A DNA stretch of 5,011 nucleotides. Origin: UBA5272 sp964577625. Its GTDB lineage: Bacteria > Patescibacteriota > Minisyncoccia > Phycocordibacterales > UBA5272. Of this stretch, positions 1-5,011 are shown one piece after another. The first letter of the stretch is position 1. Each line of letters starts with the position of its first letter. The stretch is taken from positions 1 through 5,011 of the forward strand of contig CAZNZP010000036.1 in the NCBI GenBank assembly GCA_964577625.1. The letters run 5' to 3'. The notes below the pieces were generated by a model, which had not been told where the DNA came from, searched no databases, and was given only the letters and a program-made list of their open reading frames with translations. A program made the position numbers and the translations under genes.

Positions 1-76
1 AGAAAAAAGCTCCAGCTAAAAAAGTTGCTAAGAAAAAAGCTCCAGCTAAAAAAGTAGCAAAGAAAAAAGTTGCTAA
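1..76 (+). repeat. 30-bp tandem repeat inside the lysine-rich tail
   Basis: Bases 1-30 and 31-60 match at 28 of 30 positions. The two differences (positions 26/56 and 29/59) are both third-codon changes, GTT/GTA for Val and GCT/GCA for Ala. A third copy starts at 61 but lacks the central APAK codons and fades out after about 76. The repeat probably continues to the left of the window. Replication slippage could change its copy number in frame, and so change the length of the basic tail. Confidence 0.8.
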
Positions 77-89
77 GAAAAAGAAGTAA
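1..89 (+). CDS. C-terminal tail of a lysine/alanine/proline-repeat protein (partial)
   Basis: The window opens inside a gene. Reading from base 3, 28 residues are visible before a TAA stop at 87-89. They consist only of Lys, Ala, Pro and Val, in ten-residue units of the type KKAPAKKVAK: two full units, then a shortened unit without the APAK part, then a run of four lysines. Such PAKK/AAKK tails occur on histone H1-like proteins, on some HU-family DNA-binding proteins and on a few ribosomal proteins, where they bind DNA or RNA without a fixed fold. The folded domain that would decide between these lies to the left of the window, so the family cannot be named. A nucleoid-associated protein is my best guess. 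A strong hairpin terminator follows directly. Confidence 0.7.
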   Translation, partial: KKAPAKKVAKKKAPAKKVAKKKVAKKKK

Positions 90-104
90 TTTTTCTTGAG
101 AAAC

Positions 105-150
105 AAGTAAAATCCTCTGCGTCTCCCACGACAGAGGATTTTACTTTTAT
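105..150 (+). terminator. Intrinsic terminator of the lysine-rich tail gene
   Basis: A perfect 15-bp inverted repeat has arms at 105-119 and 132-146. The 12-base loop region can fold further: CGT at 120-122 pairs with ACG at 128-130, leaving A131 bulged and a five-base apical loop. The downstream arm ends in ACTT and is followed by a T-rich stretch (145-153). It lies 15 bases after the TAA of the upstream gene and before the next promoter, as expected for a Rho-independent terminator acting on the plus strand. The reverse direction lacks a good T tract. Confidence 0.85.
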
Positions 151-161
151 TTTACAAGCCC

Positions 162-197
162 TTTTTCTGCTGTCTTTCTTGGGGTATACTAATAGAG
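162..197 (+). promoter_or_regulatory. Probable promoter of the HPF-PPIase unit
   Basis: TATACT at 185-190 is a good sigma70-type -10 box, directly preceded by GGGG. At 17-bp spacing the -35 position (162-167, TTTTTC) is only a weak match to TTGACA. Transcription would start near 197, giving a leader of about 65 bases before the ATG at 262. The site lies just downstream of a terminator and upstream of two co-directional genes, which supports the call. The leader is A/T-rich and I see no riboswitch-like structure in it. Confidence 0.6.
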
Positions 198-261
198 TAG
201 AGATAGACAGAAAATTTTCAGAACGAGTTTATTAAAAATTTTAATTCTTTTAAACAAAAAT

Positions 262-630
262 ATGAATATAAAAGTTAAGGGTGTTGAAATAGAAATAACG
301 GAAGCTTTGCAAAATTATGCAGAGAAAAGAGTTTCGGAAGCTCTAGAAAAATTTATCAGTTCTTATAATGAAAAAAATGTTTTCGCTGAAGTTGAGTTGT
401 CAAAGACTAACAACAGACAATCTCATGGAGATATTTATAAGTCTTCTGTGAGAGTTGTTGGTCTTAAGAAAAATATTTTTGCAGAAGCGGTGAAAGATGA
501 TCTTTACGCTTCAATTGATGAATTGAAAGATAAGCTGGAGCAAAATGTTGCAGATATGAGAGAAAAGAAAAGAACTCTTTCTCACAAACTTGCTCTCAAT
601 TTCAAAAAACTCTTTAAAAGAGAAGAATAA
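262..630 (+). CDS. hpf: Ribosome hibernation-promoting factor, HPF/RaiA family (short form)
   Basis: This 122-residue protein looks like a short HPF/RaiA (YfiA/sigma-54 modulation) protein. Members bind the 30S decoding region at the A and P sites and keep ribosomes inactive but protected in slow growth. The start (MNIKVKGVEIEITEAL) fits the first beta strand and helix, residues 40-68 fit the middle beta strands, and AVKDDLYASIDELKDKLEQ (76-94) is the signature second helix. The family core of about 95 residues is followed by a basic tail (about 98-122) rich in Lys and Arg. The C-terminal dimerisation domain of long-form HPF is absent, so direct 100S dimer formation by this protein is not expected. 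The ATG at 262 is the natural start of the family fold. It has an A-rich leader and no Shine-Dalgarno motif. It is the first gene of a probable two-gene unit. Confidence 0.88.
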   Translation: MNIKVKGVEIEITEALQNYAEKRVSEALEKFISSYNEKNVFAEVELSKTNNRQSHGDIYKSSVRVVGLKKNIFAEAVKDDLYASIDELKDKLEQNVADMREKKRTLSHKLALNFKKLFKREE

Positions 631-649
631 AATAAATATAAAATAGAAT

Positions 650-1366
650 ATGAGTAAACAGACAAAAAATATATTAATTATTGGTTTTGTTGTAATACTA
701 GTTGCTATTGCTGCAGCTTTGGCTTACAATAATAATCTTAATAATAAAAATAAAATTTTAAATCAAGATAACTATGCCTACAATGCGACTAATACAAACG
801 CAACCAATACAGAAGGCAATCTTATAAATGAAAATACTGAAACAAATATGAATGAACAAAATACAAATAATCAAGCTGACGAACAAGCAGTTTACAACAC
901 AGCAATGCTCAAGACAAGTATGGGCGATATCACTTTTGAATTTTCAAAAGATAAACCATTAACCACTTCTAATTTTATAAAGTTAGCTAAAGAAGGTTTT
1001 TATAATGGAGTAAAATTTCATAGAGTGATTGAAGACTTTATGATTCAGACAGGTGATCCTTTATCTAAAGATGAAAACAAGAAAAACTTTTGGGGTACTG
1101 GTGATCCAGGATATAAATTTAATGATGAGCTAGTTGGTAATGAAACTTATCAGATTGGTACTGTAGCTATGGCTAACTCTGGCCCAAATACAAATGGTTC
1201 ACAATTCTTTATTATGACCAGTAACACTCAACTTCCTCCTCTTTACACGGTTTTTGGTAAAGTCACAGTTGGACAAGATGTGGCTCAAAAGATACAAAGT
1301 GTAGCCACAGATGCAAAAGATAGACCATTAGAAAATATTATTATTAACTCTGTAGAGTTGAAGTAA
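650..1366 (+). CDS. Cyclophilin-type peptidyl-prolyl cis-trans isomerase, membrane-anchored or secreted
   Basis: This 238-residue protein should catalyse cis-trans isomerisation of Xaa-Pro bonds outside the cytoplasmic membrane. After a short basic N-terminus, residues 8-25 are hydrophobic. The segment ends in ALA-Y, so it could be an uncleaved anchor or a signal peptide cut after Ala25; there is no lipobox cysteine. Residues 27-80 are an Asn/Thr/Glu-rich, probably disordered linker. The cyclophilin domain spans about 84-238. Compared with human CypA the active-site residues are Arg125 (R55), Phe130 (F60), Met131 (M61), Gln133 (Q63), Ala175 (A101), Gln185 (Q111) and Phe187 (F113). The W121 position appears to be Gln and the H126 position Tyr199; bacterial cyclophilins often differ at these sites, and weak cyclosporin binding is likely. 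It starts 19 bases after hpf and is probably co-transcribed with it. A bidirectional terminator follows. Confidence 0.93.
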   Translation: MSKQTKNILIIGFVVILVAIAAALAYNNNLNNKNKILNQDNYAYNATNTNATNTEGNLINENTETNMNEQNTNNQADEQAVYNTAMLKTSMGDITFEFSKDKPLTTSNFIKLAKEGFYNGVKFHRVIEDFMIQTGDPLSKDENKKNFWGTGDPGYKFNDELVGNETYQIGTVAMANSGPNTNGSQFFIMTSNTQLPPLYTVFGKVTVGQDVAQKIQSVATDAKDRPLENIIINSVELK

Positions 1367-1368
1367 TA

Positions 1369-1398
1369 AAAAAACTCCGCTGTAAAGCGGAGTTTTTT
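1369..1398. terminator. Bidirectional intrinsic terminator between convergent genes
   Basis: A perfect 13-bp stem has arms at 1369-1381 and 1386-1398 around a GTAA tetraloop of the GNRA type. The GC-rich core (CTCCGCT/AGCGGAG) is flanked by six A on the left and six T on the right, so it can end transcription from both strands. It begins two bases after the PPIase stop. The stop codon of the small minus-strand gene (1397-1399) lies inside its right arm. Confidence 0.92.
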
Positions 1399-1642
1399 AA
1401 AAAATAATTTGTTTTTGGGCAGCAAAAAGTGTAACAAAACCTTCTATAAAAGATAACTCACATTTTTTTAGGTACAATGTTTTTGAATTATAACCTTTTG
1501 TACTTATTATTAAAAGTAAATTCTCTTCATTAAAATACACATTATCTTTTTTAAGTTCTAGTTTGCATTTTTTAAGGATTTCTATACACTTATCAAATCG
1601 TCTTTTCTGTTCTAATAATTCTGCAGCTGTCATGTTACTCAT
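1397..1642 (-). CDS. Small uncharacterised protein (81 residues)
   Basis: I do not recognise this protein. The first 33 residues are predicted to be a charged helix (MTAAELLEQKRRFDKCIEIL and on) rich in Lys, Glu and Leu. The middle (about 34-66) looks like alternating beta strands (LLLIIST, TLYLKK), and the end (FVTLFAAQKQIIF) is hydrophobic. There are three cysteines (19, 26, 61) without a metal-binding spacing, no signal peptide and no clear membrane span. It is probably a real gene: a near-consensus promoter lies about 40 bases upstream, the start is an ATG in an A-rich leader, and the stop falls exactly in a bidirectional terminator. A second ATG at codon 4 is an alternative start. It follows fmt on the same strand but appears to be transcribed separately. 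Its function is unknown. Confidence 0.65.
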   Translation of the reverse strand: MSNMTAAELLEQKRRFDKCIEILKKCKLELKKDNVYFNEENLLLIISTKGYNSKTLYLKKCELSFIEGFVTLFAAQKQIIF

Positions 1643-1681
1643 TTTTTAGTTTTTTTTGGTTTGAAAATACAAATTAACGTC

Positions 1682-1717
1682 TAAACAAAATATAAAATAA
1701 TTTTATTTTATTGTCAA
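1682..1717 (-). promoter_or_regulatory. Near-consensus sigma70-type promoter of the 81-residue gene
   Basis: On the minus strand TTGACA (1717-1712) is a perfect -35 box, followed by a 17-bp all-A/T spacer and TATATT (1694-1689) as the -10 box. Transcription should start near 1682, leaving a leader of about 40 bases before the ATG at 1642. It is the best-matching promoter in the window, and its spacer overlaps the hairpin behind fmt. Confidence 0.7.
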
Positions 1718-1729
1718 ATAAAATTATTT
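1695..1729 (-). terminator. AT-only hairpin behind fmt, possible terminator
   Basis: A perfect 14-bp inverted repeat has arms at 1695-1708 and 1716-1729 around a seven-base loop. On the minus strand it is followed by TATATTTTGTTT, so it could work as a weak intrinsic terminator for priA-def-fmt transcripts. The arms contain no G or C, so the RNA stem would be much weaker than the other two terminators here. The fmt stop codon (1724-1726) is inside the upstream arm. An alternative is a protein-binding palindrome, because it overlaps the promoter of the next gene. Confidence 0.5.
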
Positions 1730-2611
1730 CAGGTATCCTCTTTCAAAATCCTGAAAAACCATTTCAGATTTTCCTTCTGGAATGACTTTTTTAATTATAT
1801 CTTTTGCGAGTTTATCTTTTGAAAAATCACGCTCTAAAATAATTTCAGAAACTTTTACTCTTATATCTCTATCTTGATGTTTAACAAAAAAGAAAACTGG
1901 AATATGTGGAAGTAGGGCTTTAAATTTATTTTGTACTTCTAAAGCTTTATCTTCCAATTTTATTTTCCCGTCACTTTTTTCAAATTTTCTAGTATAAGTA
2001 GCTAAAGAATGATTTTGATTTGTGGGTTTTAGATTTCCTTCTAAATAATGAATTAAAACTTGAGCGAGTATTTCTCCACCTTCAGCTCCACATTTCCTCT
2101 CTAGTGTTTCATTGGTATCTTCTTCTAAAATCTGTATTTCTTTTTGTATCAAAATTGGCCCTTCGTCCATTTTTTCGTCTAGCTTCATTATAGAAATTGC
2201 TGTAGAAGTATCTCCATTCAAAAGAGCTGTTTGAATAGGTGAAGGTCCACGATATTTCGGAAGAAGGGAAGGATGAATATTCAACATGCCATATTTTGGA
2301 ATGTCTAAAATCTCTTTTGCTAAAATTTTTGGATAACTAGCAACAATCGCTACATCAAAGCGGAATTCTTTAAGGGGTGAATTTTCTAAGTCGGTATTTT
2401 TTAAAGTTTCAGGTTGCCAAACTTTTATGTTTTTTGTTTCTCCCCAGGTGGCAATAATATTTTTTTGTACTTCTAAATTTCTTCCAGCTTTTTTATCTGG
2501 AGAGGTTACAATAAGGGAGGGGAGTAAATCATTTTTAGAAAGAGAATATAAAGCGCTCTCTGCAAGTGGTCCCGTCCCAAAGAAAATAAATTTTATATCT
2601 TTATTCTGCAT
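1724..2611 (-). CDS. fmt: Methionyl-tRNA formyltransferase
   Basis: Fmt transfers a formyl group from 10-formyl-tetrahydrofolate to initiator Met-tRNA in the cytoplasm, marking it for translation initiation. The 295-residue protein has the N-terminal Rossmann-like strand (KFIFFGTGPLAESAL, 7-21), the tRNA-contacting loop SPDKKAGRN (37-45), and the folate/catalytic signature LNIHPSLLPKYRGPSPIQ (110-127). Asn111, His113 and Asp149 (in MDEGP) correspond to the catalytic Asn108, His110 and Asp146 of E. coli. The C-terminal tRNA-binding domain begins near TYTRKFEKSDGKI (205-217). It is compact, and the whole protein is about 20 residues shorter than E. coli Fmt. The ATG at 2611 lies inside the end of def (11-base overlap, different frame), so translational coupling is likely. 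No clear Shine-Dalgarno precedes it. Confidence 0.95.
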   Translation of the reverse strand: MQNKDIKFIFFGTGPLAESALYSLSKNDLLPSLIVTSPDKKAGRNLEVQKNIIATWGETKNIKVWQPETLKNTDLENSPLKEFRFDVAIVASYPKILAKEILDIPKYGMLNIHPSLLPKYRGPSPIQTALLNGDTSTAISIMKLDEKMDEGPILIQKEIQILEEDTNETLERKCGAEGGEILAQVLIHYLEGNLKPTNQNHSLATYTRKFEKSDGKIKLEDKALEVQNKFKALLPHIPVFFFVKHQDRDIRVKVSEIILERDFSKDKLAKDIIKKVIPEGKSEMVFQDFERGYLK

Positions 2612-3179
2612 GTCTTTGTTCTTTATTTTGTTCGGCTTTTAATTTTTCCAAATCAATCTCTTGTAAATCTTCCGCATGATCTATAAAAAGTATTCCATCT
2701 AAATGCTCACATTCATGCTGAAAAATATGAGCAATGAGACCACTAGCTCCAAAAGTAAATTTTACTCCGTTGATATCCTGAGCTTCCAATGTGACATTTG
2801 TATGTCTAAAAGTTGTCCCATAAAGTGGTCTCACTGAAAGACAACCTTCATCAGCTTCTACCATTTTTTTACTAACTTTTTTTATTTTTGGATTAATGAA
2901 AACTAGCGGTTTCCATTTGTTTTCTTTTCCTTCTAAAGTGTAAGCTCTTTCTTTTATACAAAAAATTCTTTTGGCTATACCAATCTGTGGAGCGGCGATA
3001 GCCACTCCATCATCTTCATTAGCCATAGCTTCCTCCATATCAGAGACTATTTTTTTAAGTTCGGGAGTTCCAAATTCTTCTTTTTTTACTGGCTTTGCTT
3101 CTTTACGAAGTATGCTTTTTTCATCAAGTTTTCCAGTTTTTTCTTCTTTTTTCCAGTCAATTTGTACTATTTTGACCAT
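2601..3179 (-). CDS. def: Peptide deformylase
   Basis: This metalloenzyme removes the formyl group from the N-terminal methionine of new proteins at the ribosome exit. All three family motifs are present in 192 residues: motif 1 GVAIAAPQIG (58-67, with Gln65), motif 2 EGCLS (111-115), and motif 3 QHECEHLDG (154-162). Metal ligands are Cys113, His155 and His159, and the catalytic acid/base is Glu156. EGCLSV followed by a longer loop, and FQHE before the HExxH, resemble type II deformylases of Firmicutes; the subtype is tentative. The N-terminus (about 1-22) is a charged extension before the usual ILR start, and a short insert lies near 78-91. The gene sits between priA and fmt and overlaps fmt by 11 bases. 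A charged tail (about 172-192) follows the domain. Confidence 0.96.
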   Translation of the reverse strand: MVKIVQIDWKKEEKTGKLDEKSILRKEAKPVKKEEFGTPELKKIVSDMEEAMANEDDGVAIAAPQIGIAKRIFCIKERAYTLEGKENKWKPLVFINPKIKKVSKKMVEADEGCLSVRPLYGTTFRHTNVTLEAQDINGVKFTFGASGLIAHIFQHECEHLDGILFIDHAEDLQEIDLEKLKAEQNKEQRHAE

Positions 3180-3193
3180 AAATATATGCTTGT

Positions 3194-3213
3194 ATTATAA
3201 AGGGATTTTACCA
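3194..3213 (-). promoter_or_regulatory. Candidate promoter of def-fmt
   Basis: The 73-base gap between priA and def holds two possible -10 boxes on the minus strand. One is a perfect TATAAT (3199-3194), which would start transcription about 8 bases before the def ATG. The other is an extended -10, TGGTAAAAT (3213-3205), giving a leader of about 19 bases. I find no convincing -35 for either. No strong terminator separates priA from def, so read-through from priA is also likely. Confidence 0.45.
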
Positions 3214-3252
3214 TAATTTTCTTAAAAAGACGATTTTTATAAAAAGCATATT

Positions 3253-5011
3253 TTAAAAAATATTTTGTGGATTGATTTCAAGTTTGAAATCACTTAATAA
3301 AGTGTTTATTTTTTTTGCTAAATGTGTGGGAAGAATTTTTTCTTCCTTTTTTATTTGCCAAAGAATTTTTGGAATAGTTAGTGTACCAATATGAGCACCA
3401 GATTTTTTATCTAGTCGCCAAGTGATTTTTTCGTTTTTCAATTTTTCTTCTATAAAAATCCTTTCCAAAATTTTCTCAATATTATTTTTAAACTTAATAT
3501 CTTTTTTTTCTAATTTAAATTTCAAAATATTTGTATAGGGTGGAAGATTAAAACTTTCTCTCGTTTCCAATTCATCTTTCAAAAATTCTAAAATATTATT
3601 TTCTTCTATATAATTCCAAATTTCTTGCTCTCTTAAACGAGTTTGAATCAGAATTTTCTCTTTTGTATTTGCTTTTTCTTTTAATTCTAAACAGGTGTTC
3701 AAAATTTTCTCATCAATATTTATTTCTGGAATTGAGAAAAGTGAATCTAAAGAAATGATGGCTGCTAAATTTATTTCAAAATCTTTTTTTAAAAAGTTTA
3801 ATGCTAAATCTGTACCAATTAAAACCGAAGCTTTTTCTTTTTGCCAAAACTCTAAAATATTTTTAACTTCTTTTTTAGTTTTAGCTGATTCACTATCTAG
3901 TACAAAAGTTTTCCATCCGGCTTCTTTTAAATTTTCTTCAATACCTTCTGTAGCTACTCCAAGAGTATTCATTCTCCAGCCGCCACAATTTTCACAAGTT
4001 AAAATATCAGTTTTCTTTAACTCTATTTTATCTTTACAGTTTGTACAAATATAAAATCTTTCGTTGTTTTCAGATTTTTCTTTTTTAAATAAAATATATG
4101 GTTTATCACAGTTTTTACATTTAAAAATAGTATTACAATCAGAACAAACAGTTTCAGTATAAAGACCTTTTCTTTTAGCGTATAAAAACACACGCCCTTT
4201 TGCTTTTTTGATTTCCTCTAATTTTCTGACTAGCTCATCACTAAAATAAACTGGATTATACTTGTTATTTTTCTTTTCAGAAATCTTTTTCACTCTTTTT
4301 TCCAATTCTTCTTTTTTTAGTTCTTTCTCTTTCACTAAATCAATAATTGTAAAATTGTTTTTTTTGTTTTCTAAAATATTTAGACTTTTTTGATTTGCAT
4401 TTTTAAAACCCTCAAAAGATAAAATATTACCTCCCAAGATTAAATTTAATCCCAAATCTTTAGAAACTCTTTTTATGATTTCTCTCGCATCAATTTGTTT
4501 TTTAGCTGTATGGGAAAAATAGTTATAAGAGTTTTCTTTTTCTAAAATTACCGTATTCAAATTTATTTTTTCTTTTATTAGAAATGGAAATAGGGATGAG
4601 ATAGAAAGTATTAAAACAAACCCACTTTCTAATTTTTGAAGGTTTTCTTTCATTTCTTTTTTAGTTTGATTGGAATGAAAGATCATAACATTTTCTACTT
4701 TTTTATTTTGAAAATATTCATAAGAATTTTCTAAATCGTTAATAGTTGGAAAGAAAATTGTTGTAGATTTTTTCTTTTGAAAATTTTCTTTAATATTTTC
4801 TAGATAAAGTGTGTGTCTTTTTTCAAAATTAGCAATAATTTCTTCTTTTTTAGAATTATTTTTTATTTTCAATTCTTCTGAAGAAAATTTATCTATATTT
4901 TCAAAAATGAATTCCGGAAGATAATTTTTTATAATTTCACTTTCTTTAGTACCCAAAAGTAAAGATATTTCTAAAATGCTTTTAAAAAGATTTTCATCTA
5001 TAAAATTTTCT
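3253..5011 (-). CDS. priA: PriA-like primosomal protein N', helicase motifs degenerate, N-terminus beyond window
   Basis: PriA recognises stalled forks and reloads the replicative helicase. The frame is open to the window edge, so the true start lies beyond 5011; the TTG at 4956 is not a start. PriA landmarks occur in order: a VFLYAKRKGLY strand, then four Cys-x2-Cys pairs (codons at 4144/4135, 4117/4108, 4045/4036 and 3994/3985) that should bind two zinc ions, LGVATEGIEENL (like LGxGTExxEEEL), FNLPPYTNILKF (like the YPPF motif), and an LEINPQNIF ending like the usual VDIDPxSLL. The ATPase motifs look lost: Walker A is replaced near 4807-4827, the DEEH box reads EKEN near 4531-4545, motif III is altered near 4411-4434, and the QVAGRAGR box is missing near 3655-3702. 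It may act as a structural loader rather than a helicase, as proposed for ATPase-less actinobacterial PriA. Its position before def-fmt supports the identification. Confidence 0.85.
   Translation of the reverse strand, partial: ENFIDENLFKSILEISLLLGTKESEIIKNYLPEFIFENIDKFSSEELKIKNNSKKEEIIANFEKRHTLYLENIKENFQKKKSTTIFFPTINDLENSYEYFQNKKVENVMIFHSNQTKKEMKENLQKLESGFVLILSISSLFPFLIKEKINLNTVILEKENSYNYFSHTAKKQIDAREIIKRVSKDLGLNLILGGNILSFEGFKNANQKSLNILENKKNNFTIIDLVKEKELKKEELEKRVKKISEKKNNKYNPVYFSDELVRKLEEIKKAKGRVFLYAKRKGLYTETVCSDCNTIFKCKNCDKPYILFKKEKSENNERFYICTNCKDKIELKKTDILTCENCGGWRMNTLGVATEGIEENLKEAGWKTFVLDSESAKTKKEVKNILEFWQKEKASVLIGTDLALNFLKKDFEINLAAIISLDSLFSIPEINIDEKILNTCLELKEKANTKEKILIQTRLREQEIWNYIEENNILEFLKDELETRESFNLPPYTNILKFKLEKKDIKFKNNIEKILERIFIEEKLKNEKITWRLDKKSGAHIGTLTIPKILWQIKKEEKILPTHLAKKINTLLSDFKLEINPQNIF

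Noticed and set aside
210..219. Palindrome GAAAATTTTC in the hpf leader
   Set aside because: A ten-base A/T palindrome is common at this base composition and no second copy or associated structure supports an operator or riboswitch.
2427..2642. Plus-strand open frame of 71 codons
   Set aside because: It lies antisense across the start of fmt and the end of def, both of which carry clear catalytic motifs. Its product has no recognisable features.
2971..3216. Plus-strand open frame of 81 codons rich in Ser and Phe
   Set aside because: It is a shadow of the lysine/glutamate-rich def coding strand; the Ser/Phe bias is what the complement of AAA/GAA-rich codons gives.
3222..3245. Short AT hairpin and the palindrome TTTTTATAAAAA between priA and def
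   Set aside because: The stem is only about 6 A/T pairs and such palindromes are expected by chance in this composition, so I do not call a terminator.
3695..4054. Plus-strand open frame of 119 codons
   Set aside because: It is antisense to the zinc-binding part of the PriA-like gene, whose Cys-x2-Cys pairs show which strand is coding.
4954..4956. TTG as start codon of the PriA-like gene
   Set aside because: The frame remains open for 18 more codons to the window edge and those residues fit a PriA N-terminal domain, so the start is outside the window.
1..5011. Alternative genetic code (UGA reassigned), as in Gracilibacteria/SR1
   Set aside because: All seven visible genes end in TAA and no in-frame TGA is needed to read any conserved protein, so the standard code explains the window.

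Overview
The window is a strongly AT-rich bacterial chromosome segment (about 30% GC by eye). It is densely packed with short, house-keeping-type genes, and every visible stop codon is TAA. Lys/Asn/Ile-rich proteins, compact versions of universal enzymes, a PAKK-type lysine-rich tail and A-rich leaders without Shine-Dalgarno motifs suggest a reduced-genome Candidate Phyla Radiation (Patescibacteria/Parcubacteria-like) bacterium. That placement is an inference from style, not a proven assignment. I see no mobile element, tRNA, rRNA, CRISPR array or defence system.

Left part, plus strand (1-1398). The window opens in the last codons of a lysine/alanine/proline-repeat protein, probably a nucleoid-associated or histone H1-like tail, closed by a strong hairpin terminator (105-150). 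A TATACT promoter then starts a two-gene unit: a short ribosome hibernation factor of the HPF/RaiA family (262-630), followed after 19 bases by a membrane-anchored or secreted cyclophilin-type peptidyl-prolyl isomerase (650-1366). A bidirectional hairpin terminator at 1369-1398 separates this unit from the convergent minus-strand genes.

Right part, minus strand (5011 down to 1397). In transcription order this holds a PriA-like primosomal protein cut by the window edge (3253-5011), peptide deformylase def (2601-3179), methionyl-tRNA formyltransferase fmt (1724-2611, overlapping def by 11 bases), and a small unrecognised gene (1397-1642) with its own near-consensus promoter. priA-def-fmt is a classic conserved bacterial gene order. 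Fmt formylates the initiator Met-tRNA and Def removes the formyl group from the finished N-terminus, so the pair forms a functional cycle.

The point most worth a second look is the PriA-like protein. It keeps all eight zinc-binding cysteines and the PriA C-terminal landmarks, but its Walker A, DEEH, motif III and QVAGRAGR-type helicase motifs all appear degenerate. This implies a non-catalytic, scaffold-type PriA. Other points are a terminator/promoter overlap behind fmt, the orphan 81-residue gene, and initiation apparently without Shine-Dalgarno pairing. The window otherwise looks ordinary, and I do not see a clear new biological system.
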